This document shows positions 32,662 through 43,930 of a DNA stretch of 64,000 nt, one piece after another. Numbering within the stretch: position 1 is the stretch's first letter; each line of letters starts with the position of its first letter. The notes under the pieces were generated by a model. That model saw nothing but the letters and a program-made list of their open reading frames with translations. It did not search any database and was not told where the DNA came from. Location of the stretch: the NCBI GenBank assembly GCA_003550325.1, contig QKWP01000252.1:292226-356225 (forward strand). The letters run 5' to 3'. Made by a program: the position numbers and the translations under genes. Source of the DNA: Gigaspora rosea. Lineage: Eukaryota; Glomeromycota; Glomeromycetes; Diversisporales; Gigasporaceae.

Positions 32662-34620
32662 CTAGAAGAACTACAAAAATAGTGCAACAGCATTTTGATA
32701 AAGCATCCAGCATTATTTTCGATTCTGAAGATTTTAACTCTTTTAATAAAAATGCATTGGTTTCACTTATTAAATGTAATAGTTTACAAATGAAAGAAGT
32801 AAAGATTTAGAATAATATTATAAAGTAGGGAATTGCGCAAATCATGATTTGCTTTCTAATTCTGAAGATTGGTCTGAACAACTTTAAAGGATACTCTGAA
32901 AAATTTTTACCTCATATCCATTACTTTCAAATATCTGCCAAAGATGTTGCAGATTATGTAGTACCATACTCCCAAATTCTTGAAAAAAGACTTTGAAAAG
33001 ATCTGAATAAAAGTATATTATCACCCGATCATGAAATTCAACAATTTTACTATCTCGAATTATTTTAAAATTACAAACTGAAAGAGTGTAGCGACATAGT
33101 GTAGTTGGATTGTTGTCACCCCCCAAGTAGTTGTAACAAAAGGTACAGAGTTCAAATCCCACTGGAGACGATTTTGAAAAATTTACTGCGTTACGGTAAC
33201 CTGAACTCTGAGCTAGGATGTACAAATCTGTTTTCTAGGTTATACCAACTAGTATTGGGAGCTCTGGCGTTGTGTTATGCACAAAACTGGGCACATAGAT
33301 CCTGGGGAGCGCAGGCGCTGTGTTATGCACGGAACCATAGAACAACAGGAAACTATACTTGGCAAGACCCGAGTAAAGAGGTAGCTGACTTCCAACGGTG
33401 CCCAAACAGGAATCAGACGGGGACTGACCAGTTCAGACTGACTGGAAGTGGACTTACAATCAAAGGGTTTATGGTGGACCCTACCAACCAGACCGCTGGA
33501 GGTCACACCGGAGGAAAAGGACATGTGTTGTGAAATCATGTACCAGGGTTGGGAGCCCCTGGGTTCGCCAGGGCAGACCAACCCTTCCGGGTCTTCGGAT
33601 TGGAAGTAAGAAAGCAACCGGGGGAAGGAAAGTTCCGGGTGAAAAAAACTGTAAGAGGAACGGGGTAGTACTAGGGTCATGTGAACTTTACAAGGGCAGA
33701 AGTAGGTAATGATCGGGGGCAACCCCTGTTGCTACCAAAAAGTAGTTGATACCTGTGTGGGATGGGAAAACACTCTACCAAGTTTCCCACTGAGAATAAA
33801 CTAGTCCTAAGGGTGCAGTTAGTATCCGGTACGAACTCCAGGTTTAGTAGCTGGTGGCTGTGCTGGTGATACAAGATGGACCAGCAGGAGGCAAAAAATC
33901 AGAGAGTTTAAATAGGCAATGCCAGTATGTGGGTTGCAGGTATGGCAGCTAGGGTAGAACCTTCGGGTGGCTATTTAAATAGGCAACCAAAAGTTGCAGG
34001 TGAGGCTAGTTGTACTCTCGTCAATGTACGAATGTCGGCTTTCCCTCCATGTAGGGTGCTGAGGTCTAATATATCTTGAATAAAAGCCAATCCCCAAAGT
34101 GGGCACTTTGACACTAAAAAAAATAAAATTACAAACTGAACCATTTTTTTCAACTGTTATTAATGAAGAACATGTAGCTAAAATTGCATCTTGGATTGAT
34201 AAAAATACTGGTACATATAATATAAGAAATAACCCTTACGAATTTTACATTACTTTTTCGTGAGAGTAGAGATGGATTTACTCATGAATCATTTTGGAAT
34301 TTATGCAATATGAAAGCAAATACTGTTACGGTTATAAATGTTAGAAGTAGTGATAATATTGAAAGAATTTTTGGTGGTTATAATCCAGTTGCATGGAATA
34401 ATAGTAAAAATTTGTATGTTAACTGCCAAGATAGTTTTATTTTTTCATTAAAAAATGATAAAGCCCAAAATTCTATTTTAAGTTATGTCACAAACCCAGC
34501 AAAGGCTATTTATATTAATAGTACTTATCATGGTGTGGATTTTGGTGATGGTAATTTTGCTATATTTATAGGCTTAATCTCTTATTAGTTTGATACAGAA
34601 AGAGATAGATTAACATAAAA
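32662..34620 (+). pseudogene. BACK-TLDc protein pseudogene, split by a SINE
   Basis: Upstream part (32662-33082): a decayed BACK domain, recognisable from IIFDSEDF, ALVSLIK, LQMKEVKI, ILSPDHE and a PYxQILEK block, with several stops and at least one frameshift. Downstream part (34141-34620): the linker VINEEHVAKIASWIDK, then a TLDc domain with FTHESFWNLC, GGYNPVAW, DSFIFSLKN and HGVDFGDGNFAIF. BTB-BACK-TLDc proteins are a very large family in arbuscular mycorrhizal fungi, where BTB/BACK are thought to be Cullin3-type adaptors and TLDc has an unclear, oxidative-stress-linked role. The BTB domain is missing; upstream sequence is repeat. SINE copy B sits exactly between BACK and TLDc. The TLDc part stays open for 92 codons (34310-34588), but with in-frame stops just before it a functional product is unlikely. 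Confidence 0.82.
33083..34123 (+). mobile_element. tRNA-headed SINE copy B, complete, 1.04 kb
   Basis: This is the cleanest copy of the family. A 17 bp duplication TAAAATTACAAACTGAA flanks it (33066-33082 and 34124-34140). The tRNA-like head has an A-box-like GCGACATAGTGTAGTTGGAT at 33091-33110 and a B box GTTCAAATCC at 33150-33159. The 3' end is A-rich (ACTAAAAAAAA). The body is GC-richer than its surroundings and includes the short direct repeat GTTATGCAC (about 33277 and 33322). Long duplications with an A-rich tail indicate LINE-type target-primed integration. About 1 kb is long for a SINE. Apparent reading frames on both strands are not conserved with copy A and are probably not genes. 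Confidence 0.88.
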
Positions 34621-35030
34621 ATAATAATAATAACAATAGCGATGATCGATTAAAAAAAAAATTTATCTCGATTAGCCATTTATGATTGGATCTGATTATC
34701 TAACTATATATATAGATTTATTTCAAGTTGACAGTAGATCAAGAAATCGAAAAGACAGCTAATTAGTGATGCACAATCACATGAGTAATCCCAGTTCTAA
34801 CAAGAGAATCCAGTATATGCAAGAGGAAAGATAAGTAGAAATTTAATGAAATTACCAATTTTGAGCTTAGGCATGAATACTAATATAACCGAATTTAGCA
34901 GGAACATATGGCAACATGCAGATATAAAACGGAAGAATGGCAGGGCAGCATGACAGCAACCTTTCAAGGGGCAAAGCAATTTCACACCCTACCCTACCCT
35001 CCCTCATGTAGAATCCTACTATTTTGTGCA
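34621..35030. other. Unclassified stretch
   Basis: No gene or element is recognised. CCCTACCCTACCCTCCCT at about 34986-35003 looks telomere-like by chance but is short and internal. Confidence 0.4.
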
Positions 35031-35044
35031 GCTTAAATATCTTT

Positions 35045-35325
35045 TATGGCCAGCCTGTATTATGCAGGTGGGAAACCACCAGCCAAGATCATGGGACTTC
35101 AAAGCTTCTTTCTAACAGCTGGCCTGCATTTATGCAGGTGGGAAGCCACTGGCTAATGCCAATTATATATCAAACGCACTGATGTATGCTATATATCTTT
35201 GTCAATTATACATCAAATGCACTGATGCATTTCTCTTTCAATTATACATCAAACCTACTGATGTATGCTATATATCTCTTCAATTATATGTCAAATGCAC
35301 TGACGTATGCTATATTTCTCTTAAT
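35045..35325. repeat. Direct repeats and a ~48 bp tandem array
   Basis: Two copies of GGCCxGTATTATGCAGGTGGGAA-type sequence at about 35048-35085 and 35120-35158 are followed by four imperfect units of CAATTATACATCAAATGCACT plus GATGTATGCTATATATCTCT (35160-35325). It is non-coding. Confidence 0.7.
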
Positions 35326-35459
35326 AAAGTTTGAATATCCAGCGCTATTAGCGTTGGAATGCGTCCAACTATGATATCAAATGCGTATAGTTCTTTTTGA
35401 TTAAATTAATTAATATATTCTCTAGTGCCTGTGGATACTAAATAAAGTTCAATTAACTT

Positions 35460-35571
35460 TAGTGTTCTGACTCGGGTCATATGGGCATGCAAAAAAATTT
35501 TTTTTATTTTATACAATACTGACCCATGATCTGTCAGTCATACAGGTTGCCTGACCCAGGTCAGAACACTA
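35460..35571. mobile_element. MITE, TAGTGTTCTGACC family (short copy)
   Basis: The inverted ends TAGTGTTCTGACTCGGGTCA and TGACCCAGGTCAGAACACTA enclose a 112 bp element. The same ends define 57630-58440 and the start of a copy at 61099. Target duplication is not obvious. Confidence 0.75.
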
Positions 35572-35639
35572 TTCAGGTACATCAGGTAGAATTTATATCT
35601 GGGTAACTACTCGGGTATATTGGGTAGCATATAATCTCT

Positions 35640-36240
35640 TTTTGAGGGCTTCTTCTAACTGATTATGGGTTCCATTAGCTTGTTGCAATAATATCTTGGT
35701 TGTTTGTGTGTTGATTTGTTTTTGGAATTTGTTAAATATCAATAGTAATATAATTCATATATTTTTCAATACCTTCTTCTTCTTTTAAAAGGCTGTCAAC
35801 TTCAAAATTTTTTGCCACTTCTACAACAGGAGTTTATCTGATACTACTGGTTTTTTAGTACCTTTACTAATAAGTTTTCTTTTTTAATTTCACAGTCACT
35901 TCCAAAATGACAATAGTGCTTCAGGGTCTCCTGGAATAACTTAGCACCAACCAAATCAAACCAAAAAATCCAGACAATTATATTGAAGGAGGCGTGTTAT
36001 ATTTGGCAAATGGATAAGTCAAGACTTCAGTTGTTGATACTTAGGGGATAACTTTTTATCACTAACAATAACCACAGTATTCTGTCTCAATACATTGAGA
36101 AACAGCCAGACAGAGTAGCAATACAATTATATGTACAAGAATTACAGACTAAGATCATACTATTATGCCACTTGGTGCAAATCATTAATTTATTTAATGA
36201 ATTGAGGGCAATAGTAAGATAGATTTATTAATTATCAATC
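35640..36240 (-). pseudogene. Possible retrotransposon gag-like relic
   Basis: On the minus strand a Gln-rich segment near 35650-35720 (QINTQTTKILLQQANG) resembles the Gln-rich coiled coil at 56437-56715. The rest is broken by stops and shows mixed composition. It is probably a fragment of a retroelement; identification is weak. Confidence 0.2.
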
Positions 36241-37881
36241 ACCAATGATCACTTTCCTCAAGGACGAGAAGCCTTTATAATATAATTTGACCTATCTTAC
36301 GACTTGTTAAAAGTCAGATTCATAATATATCTTTTTAATCAGCTATTACTATGTCCATTATTTATTCCTATCATTACTCATTAATCAAATATATATAATT
36401 GAAATCACTATTAACATCTTTTTCACCCTATTCCACCTATTCCACTTTTTCAAGTTATTCTGGAAACCTATTTCAAGTAGAAGATCGACCGATACTGCGC
36501 CGCTTCGATTTCCGACCACGTGCTACCGGGATTAAAGTTTTCACGGATCACACTATCAAATGGGTCAGAAATTGTCATTGATCACGAGACCGTGACATTT
36601 TTCTGCCATGACTAACTCACCTCAACTTGTCACTCACATAGGAAGAAAACATCTGTATTGGTAATAATTTCAGCTTGAGTTTACATTACTTGTAAAGTGC
36701 TTTAAAAAGTAAAATTTAAAGAGAAATTAGTAATGTAAAAAGTTTTATAAAATTATAGGGTCCCAGCTAAAAAAGATCTTTAACCCTCATTCGTTTAAAA
36801 AAAGTTGGTATAGTAATAACTTTTTTCAGAAGCAAGTTACTACTAAGCAAGCATTTTCAAAGGGATTCTTTTTTAGCTATGAAGTTCTTTAACTCCACTA
36901 AAGCTCTATACCAGATACGGTATAGCTTTTTATTTATATTTGTATAAATAAGGTAAAATCAAATAGCAATTATTAGCCAATCAGACGATTTTCTATAAAG
37001 TTGTCACTCCAATCCTGGTATTCCGGTGTCACATGAACTTTATCACAATAAGGGTGAGGACTATACTAATATGTTGGAACTATGTGTAAATTCTTTTGTT
37101 GTTATATTGTTGGACAACTTTTTTAAGATAGTCTCCCTAAAAACCACCTTATGACTTTGACAACAAGTGAGTCAAATTAATAATACATTTAATAACTATG
37201 TGAATTAGATTATAAGTATTTTTTTTTTTGAGGTGGCGTTTTGTGCCAGTAATATTTATTAGATCTTAATTGTAACTTATTACTTACACAATCTTAATAC
37301 ATAACTTTCAATTTATAATTACCAATTTTAGAACAAATTCATTCCCAGACGCAAATTGCAACCCAAAAGAAGGTAAAGACCTCACTACCATTATTTCCAG
37401 GCTATGCGTGTTCTCCTATTTTATTAAGTCTAAAATTTATTCCATGTATCTCTCATACACCTGTAACCAACTTCAAAGTAGGTAGACTAAATAGAATATT
37501 TCAAATTTCTATATTCTATACGCGAAAATATAATCTTTAAGATTAAATTGCATAGATGAAATAGATGAAGCAAAAATACAAAAATGCATAGAATTAACCT
37601 ATAATGGCTTAAAGATTTTTTATAATACTTAAAATAAACGAATTTCTAAATGCTATCAGGAATAAAGCGAAACTGAACGGTCATTTAAACCAATAATAAA
37701 TGAATTTATCAGGAATGATTAAACTTAACAAGAATTAAACAATGGAATATTAACAGAAAAAAAAACGCAATTAAAGGATAATCGAAGTGAAAAAATAATA
37801 AGATTAATACAATTAATTTTATTTCTGCAATAATGTAAATCCACCAAACAATTATTGAATTTAGTGAAACAAATATTAGGT
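36241..37881. other. AT-rich non-coding stretch
   Basis: A 60-codon plus-strand frame at 36399-36581 has near-normal composition (RRFDFRPRATGIKVF) but no recognisable family and no supporting context, so I do not call it a gene. Nothing else is evident. Confidence 0.4.
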
Positions 37882-38140
37882 CATGCAGAGTTGATTTTCG
37901 TATTGCATTACATGGAATCTATAACATGGGTTGATCGATCGGATTTTTTTTTTTTAAATTAATAGAATAATGTTCACGTTTAAGGTTTTGCAAGGTTAAT
38001 TTTTTATTTTGCACAGCAGGGAATCAAAAAATTGGGCCGGCACACGTCATATTTTTTTGGGATCTAAAAAAAAAAAAATTTTTTGAAAAATTGAAAAAAT
38101 GGGTCGGCGGGTAATGCAAAATGAAAAATCAACTTTACGT
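37882..38140. mobile_element. MITE, ACGTAAAGTTG ends (copy 2)
   Basis: It has the same family of ends as 30695-31037 (GTTGATTTTCGTATTGCATTAC-type on the left, GTAATGCAAAATGAAAAATC and AACTTTACGT on the right), in the opposite internal orientation. It is 259 bp long. It ends 9 bp from the 3' end of the Asn/Gln-rich ORF at 38150-38389. Confidence 0.7.
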
Positions 38141-38149
38141 TGCCTTACC

Positions 38150-38389
38150 TTAATTAAAAGAAGATCCGGAAAAGAGAGTTTTAGAGAATTGAGGAGCTTC
38201 TTCATTCCTTGGTGGTTCACTTGAAAAAGGATTTACGCCATAGTTTAAAGGATCACATTGATTATTTTGGTTTATTTGATTTGGTTGATTTGGTTGATTA
38301 GCTTGATTTACTTGATTTTGATTGGCTTGATGAACTTGATTTACTTGATTTGTTTGATTAGTTTGATTTGGTCGATTTTGTTGGCTCAT
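38150..38389 (-). CDS. Small Asn/Gln-rich protein ORF
   Basis: An intact 79-codon frame starts MSQQNRPNQTNQTNQ. Residues 3-45 are a run of NQ-containing tri- and tetrapeptides (NQVNQ, NQANQPNQ), followed by a non-repetitive tail CDPLNYGVNPFSSEPPRNEE and EEAPQFSKTLFSGSSFN. It has a favourable AAAAATG start context, and an AT-rich TATA-like stretch lies about 80 bp upstream (about 38467-38475 on the plus strand). A strong splice-donor-like AAGGTAAGG straddles the stop, so the gene could continue by splicing, although the MITE 37882-38140 begins there. Function is unknown; low-complexity Asn/Gln tracts suggest a disordered protein. The repeat itself, a microsatellite-like GATTxGxTT run, could keep the frame open by chance. 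Confidence 0.4.
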   Translation of the reverse strand: MSQQNRPNQTNQTNQVNQVHQANQNQVNQANQPNQPNQINQNNQCDPLNYGVNPFSSEPPRNEEAPQFSKTLFSGSSFN

Positions 38390-38459
38390 TTTTATTGTTT
38401 ACAAAAAGGTTCTATACTAGCTACGATATCTTCAATCTACTTCTAATCGACTATCTTCT

Positions 38460-40387
38460 GATTAAAAATTATATAAAAATTCGATAATTACTTGAAGTAC
38501 TTGTTCGAACTCAGTAAACAGATGTAACTATTGGCTTTGTAGCTAGGACAAGTTAATAATTGTAAGTGGTATTTAAAATTGTTGTTATAATTGTGAGTAA
38601 TAGTTGTTATAAATTTATAAAATTTCTCTTAAAAGTTTCACAATTTAGAAACTGTTATTATAGTCAAAGAAATATTGAGTCTATTGGTATTATAAATGTT
38701 AAAAAGTTCAAACTTTGAAAAGAGTAAATTCTGCTATCTCGGGTTTGAAATTCGGGGATATTTATAACCATTATGACTTGGACTTGTCTACCAAATTACT
38801 TTTTAATTTAGCAATGACTTTTTGAACCGTTTTTAATTATCGTCTTTGTCGAATAACAAGTCACTTGACACTTAGCTGCCCAATTGCATAATTCTCTCAT
38901 TTGTTCAATAATTCAGATCATCATAAGGTTCTTTACGTTTTTGTATTAAATATTTAGCACAATAAAGATATTGTTATCAGGCAGTGCCTAACAGATAATT
39001 ATTATCATGCTAGCTCTTTTTACATACATATTCGGCTTGCATTATTTTGATTTTCTCATGTATAATTCATTTCGAGAACTATTTAGGAAAACAGTGCTAT
39101 GAAATAAATATTTATGATATATATAAAGTTAGTACGGGGCTATGGTCTTAAGTTTATTGTCAGATAAATTAAAATCAAGTGATTGATATAAAATTCTAGA
39201 AGATTATATTGCATAAATACAATCAATTTATCAAACTATACTATTTTTTATTATTAATAAAGATTGATCAAATAATATAATAAAAAAAACATATTATATC
39301 CTCGTAATAACTGACTATCAATTTCGTTTTTTATAATAAATTTCTACTAAAGTATTACATAACATACATTATAATTATATAATTTCTTTACTTATTACGT
39401 AAATCAATCAGAGTAATGAAATAATTAATATAAAGGGAGCAATTTTTTTATTTACCTCTTATAGTTCTGTAGTTACTGGAAGTGAGGCAATCAATTAAAG
39501 TATAATTTTTATTATATAGCCTAGTGATGTTATTTGCCCCATTAGTCAATTTTTATTTTATTTGAATATATAAGCAAAGTCAATAACTTCCCCTAATGCG
39601 GCAATTACGCATCGTTGAATCAGATAAACTTGGTTAGATGGTTATGACCTAACGCTATAAAAATTTGGTATTCGGCTTTACGCGTAGCGGAAAGCCATAC
39701 CATATAAGTGTGAATAACATTCATGGACGTTATTTGGAAAATAAATGGACCTTCAAAAAACAGTACACGTGGTCTTAATTTAACGCCACGGACTTCACAG
39801 TTAACGTTCATGCCAATTTAGTTTCTGAAAGACACTACGGACTAATCAGAACACCAGATGACTTTGCATTAGCGAATTCGTTATTATTATTGATTGTTTA
39901 TAATGTAGATATTTCTATTAATTCTAATAGTTGAACAAAATAAAAAAGAATACAATCCATCGGACTTTTGTTAGACCTATTCTCCTAGTTTATATGACAA
40001 ATAATATATTATTGGTTTCATATAATCAAATCTCATTTTAAAATAACGTACATGAGCGAAATAAAACGCAGTAGGCGTTATTTCACGTTTATACGGTATT
40101 GGATTTTTTTTCAAACAAATTTTATCTAACTATTATTAGAAATGATCATGCAAAGTTTAGAATCCTCGAAAACGCGCCGTTTTTATTCAAACAAGTGCGT
40201 ATTCACAAATCTTAAAAGAGATATCAATCGGAAAATGTAAATATCGGGTCACAAAAACGATAATACAAAAAAAAAAAAAGAAAGAAAAAAAAAAAAAGAT
40301 AAAAAAGGGTTTGAATCAATGCTTCATCTTTTAATCGTCTAATAATATACACATTCCAATTTTAGGATTCTAAACTATGCACCCATA
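38460..40387. other. AT-rich non-coding stretch
   Basis: No gene is supported. The 63-codon minus-strand frame 39620-39811 has balanced composition but no family resemblance. Confidence 0.4.
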
Positions 40388-40727
40388 TGGAGTGCCTCAT
40401 ATTAAAAAGGCCCATTTTGCAATTTTCCGAAAAATGGGTTTTTATTAGTTTCATGTAAATTTTGACATGATTGACATTTTTCAATTATAAATTAAATTCG
40501 ATTCGCATAATAAAAAATTGAGATAATGTAAAAGAAAAATTACACGAGGCTGCCTAAGGCCAAGCACATTACGAGATTACCCGATAGTAACCTGTTACCT
40601 TTAACCAATCAAAATAGTGAAATTTACCCATTCCCGGGTCAGTCCGAAAACCAAAACAAATAATTAAACTCGATTATCTCAAAACAAGGTATATGTCAAA
40701 ATGGCCTTTTTAATATGAGGCACTCCA
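40388..40727. mobile_element. Tc1/mariner-like MITE, TGGAGTGCCTCATATTAAAA ends
   Basis: Inverted ends of about 37 bp are nearly exact (TGGAGTGCCTCATATTAAAA, AAGGCC, CATTTTG). TA dinucleotides flank both ends (40386-40387 and 40728-40729), within the symmetric CATATGGAGTG context. It is 340 bp, non-coding. TA target use suggests the Tc1/mariner group; assignment is moderate. Confidence 0.75.
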
Positions 40728-40729
40728 TA

Positions 40730-41305
40730 TGACTTTTTTGTGTAAAACAACCAACCGGAATCAGCATTTTGTTTACACGGATAAGCATGAAGAAGTTAAA
40801 AAAAAAAAATAAAGAAAATGCAAAAATATGAAATATGGCAATCTTAACTTGTCTTTGAGCATTAACAAAAATGACGGAGGCAATTTACCCATATACCTGC
40901 CCTCCTCTCTTATCCTTACCTTAAAATTTCAAAAGTCACGTGGGCATATGTCTTTAAGTTTCCTAATTTTAGCGTATAAATATGGTACATAAAATGTGTA
41001 AAAACACGATCTGAATCGTCTATTCCAATTTTGGTTGTACATAAATTAAAATCACGTGAAATATAATACAATACGGATAAATTATCCCTGATTGGAAAAA
41101 TTAAAGATAACCGATTATGCGTATGATTTTCTAATAATACAATAACACAATAATACAATAAATATTTGGTAATTTACTTGTAAAATAAACTCCTTGTAGT
41201 GTAGCAGATCTTATGGTAAAAATTTAAATTAAAAAAAAAGAAAGAAATTAGGAAAAGAAATAAAGAGAAAGGTTGTTCCGTAAATAACCATAGGCGTTAT
41301 TTTAA
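40730..41305. other. AT-rich non-coding stretch
   Basis: Nothing recognisable. Confidence 0.4.
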
Positions 41306-41309
41306 AGGA

Positions 41310-41462
41310 TCTGCCTTAACCGACAGTCGTTTCACGGACATTTCATTTAGCCGTCAAATGAAAATTTATTAAAAATATATACCTGCAACTAATAAATACT
41401 AATTTTAACTATATCTAAATGAACTTTCGGTAAGCGACTGTCGGTGAAGTGAGTAGCATCGT
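41310..41462. mobile_element. Small foldback element with ACCGACAGTCG arms
   Basis: Left words AACCGACAGTCGTTTCAC and GGACA pair with right GCGACTGTCGGTGAAGTGA. The core is AT-rich. The TTCACCGACA motif relates it to the foldback family at 1001-1933. It is about 150 bp. Confidence 0.5.
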
Positions 41463-41469
41463 TTTAAAA

Positions 41470-43005
41470 ATCTATTCTTTGAAAATCGTAATTTTTTTTT
41501 TTTAAAAAAAAAAACCGAAATGAACGTCTCGAAATAACTCGAGCTTTATATAATAAATCAGCAGGCTTATAATATAATAATAATTTAAGTGCACAAAATT
41601 GAAATTATGCTCTAATATATGCTATTCCGCAGTTTGGGCATGCGGTGTATTCATTACGAATTTCACTTGTTGATACTATAAAATAAAGAAAATACAGCTA
41701 GCTTTTCCAAAAAAGCTGAATTTTTTTTTTTTTTTTTATCGAATGTATGAAATCATTTAACTGGCGTGTGAGTTTAATCAAAGCTTATATTTAAGTTAAT
41801 CGCCTGGGATACAGAGTGGTACAAATATAGATTGTAAATCACAATAATTACACGAATTATATTACATATGTTATGCTTACAATCCTTAATATTCTTTATG
41901 CTTACTTTAAGTAGTACACACGTCCCATTTAAATTACTAAAAAAAAAACTGGCTTGTTTCTATAATCATTCGAATCTTCGATTTCCCTAAATCTAGATTT
42001 TTATTCATTCATTGATTATGACCAAAAATATTATTATGCCATAAATATTATGACTTGTGATTAGTACTTGATTGTATGAATTAAAGAATGAAGTTAATAC
42101 TAACAGGAATATCGCTGTGCTGTTTTCTATATTTAGTCGAATGAGCTTTCATAGATGCAATATTAGAAATTTATTGAATCTTTCGACTGCGCTACGACAA
42201 CTATTTATTGCTATTTATTTTATTTGTTATACTGAAAAGTAGTTATTAAATCTTAAATTACGGTGTCTATGCTAGTCTTTATCTCCGATACTGAATGCAA
42301 ATAATTTACACGAAATCCTGAGTACACCAAAATATTTGGCTGTAAAATACTTTCGGCAAATCCCATCATACTAAAACATTACAGATGATATTTGTACAAA
42401 ATCTCATTAAAAAAAATTCATTGGTATTTTCTTTTTTTTTTTTTTTTCTTAGGAAAGTCGAACATAACGTACTTTAAACGTAGTATTATTTTAACTTTTA
42501 AAAGTTTGATAAGAAGCCTTGCTAAATCGAAATATCGTCATAAGTTATTTTAGGCAGACAAGCTTATGCAATAAGAAATGTAGTGAAACTTTGATTGAAT
42601 AAATTAGTACATAACATACGAAAAAATCATGACATGAGAAAGTACGTAGTTATTTGTTATTTCTGGACTTCCAATTATCTATACCTATAGATGAAACTGG
42701 ATTAAGGATACAAATAAAAACTTAGCCATAATATACAATAAATGATAGTGAGAAAGAAATAATGATATTGTAGTGATATAATCAGTACTTTTTCGTAGCT
42801 AACAACCAGATCACTGAAATTTTGTTTAAAGAAATGTTTATCAAAAAGAACAAGTGTTCCAACAAATTAAGCGAGCTGTCACAAAAATGTGCGCACTTTG
42901 ACTACATTAATACATTTAAGATCGATGATAAAGAGTGTAAGATCGCCACCCAAAAAATTTAAAAAGTTATAAGATATACCACACGTGATGCATAATCGTA
43001 ACTTC
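41470..43005. other. AT-rich non-coding stretch
   Basis: Homopolymer tracts occur near 41490 and 42430. No gene or element is recognised. Confidence 0.4.
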
Positions 43006-43857
43006 CGTAATTCGCAGGATACAAGACCCGGGTCTGTTACGTTTCATCAATTTTAAACCTTTAATAGACCCTGGGTATAGTACATGACTGAGTGTTTATA
43101 TCATATAATGTAAAAATTTGAGATGCATGTACATTTTGTATTTATAACATGCAATCTAGATTTTTAAAATGAACCACATTTAATTAAAGAAGATCCTGCG
43201 ATCCGGGCCGGGTATAGTACATCGTGGATTAGGGTGTCACACGGCATATTTAATCAAACCTATGTAAGGTCACTATGTAATTTTACTATGATCAAATTTT
43301 TAATCAGCGAAATTAAAATGATAGACTAAAATATCATTTTCTTCAATTACTTATAAAGAAAAGCACAAAATTCTAAAAGTTTCCTCTGAATATTGCGCTT
43401 CTTTTTCTAATTTCTTTTGAGTGAAATCTCTTCATAAGAACTATCTCTAAAAAGTTACGCTCGATTTTTGCAAAAGCTCTAGTAAATTTTTTGGTTGTAC
43501 TTATTGTACTAATTTTTTTTTAATATTCTATTAGTTGAACACCTAAAATTTACATATTAGCATAAAATATTCGAACGTAACTTTGTTGTTTGACATTTTG
43601 TAGACATTTTGTGAAAATTTCCAAGCAAATCCTTGTCTTTTAATGAGTTGAATCGGTTTGAAATTTTTAATAAATATATTAAAATTATTGTTACATCGAT
43701 GTGTATCAATAGTGATAACGATTGTTTTCCTTCGTGTAACATGAAAAATCTGAATTTTATCTATAGTTACCTTACATAGTTTTGATTACTTAGTCCGTTT
43801 ACCACCCTAATAGTGGATCTACTATCTAAGGGGGATCTTGTATCCGGCGATTTACGG
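43006..43857. mobile_element. TIR element, GGATACAAGACCC ends
   Basis: The left end (about 43012-43040: TTCCGTAATTCGCAGGATAC, AAGACCCGG) matches the complement of the right end (about 43828-43857: GGATCTTGTATCCGGCGATT, TACGGTA). A smaller relative with both ends is at 47659-47801. A secondary block at 43190-43230 (GATCCTGCGATCCGGGCCGG) repeats part of the end. It is about 850 bp, with no coding domain. Confidence 0.55.
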
Positions 43858-43930
43858 TAGTGATGTGCCATTTACATGATACCTGAAAAATTTTAGTGTA
43901 CAGTAAATACGTACGTACATACGTACGTAG
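43858..43930. mobile_element. Orphan end of the TAGTGATGTGCCA hAT-like family
   Basis: TAGTGATGTGCCATTTA and the following GTACAGTAAATACGTACGTA run match the left end of 2743-3714. I cannot find the opposite end, so this is a truncated copy or one whose right end has decayed. Confidence 0.6.

Noticed and set aside
33105-33722. 142- and 157-codon frames on opposite strands in SINE copy B
   Set aside because: The frames are not kept in copy A or C and lie in a Pol III-type element; they are open because the body is GC-richer.
34986-35003. CCCTACCCTACCCTCCCT, telomere-like
   Set aside because: Only three imperfect units at an internal site; no sign of a chromosome end.
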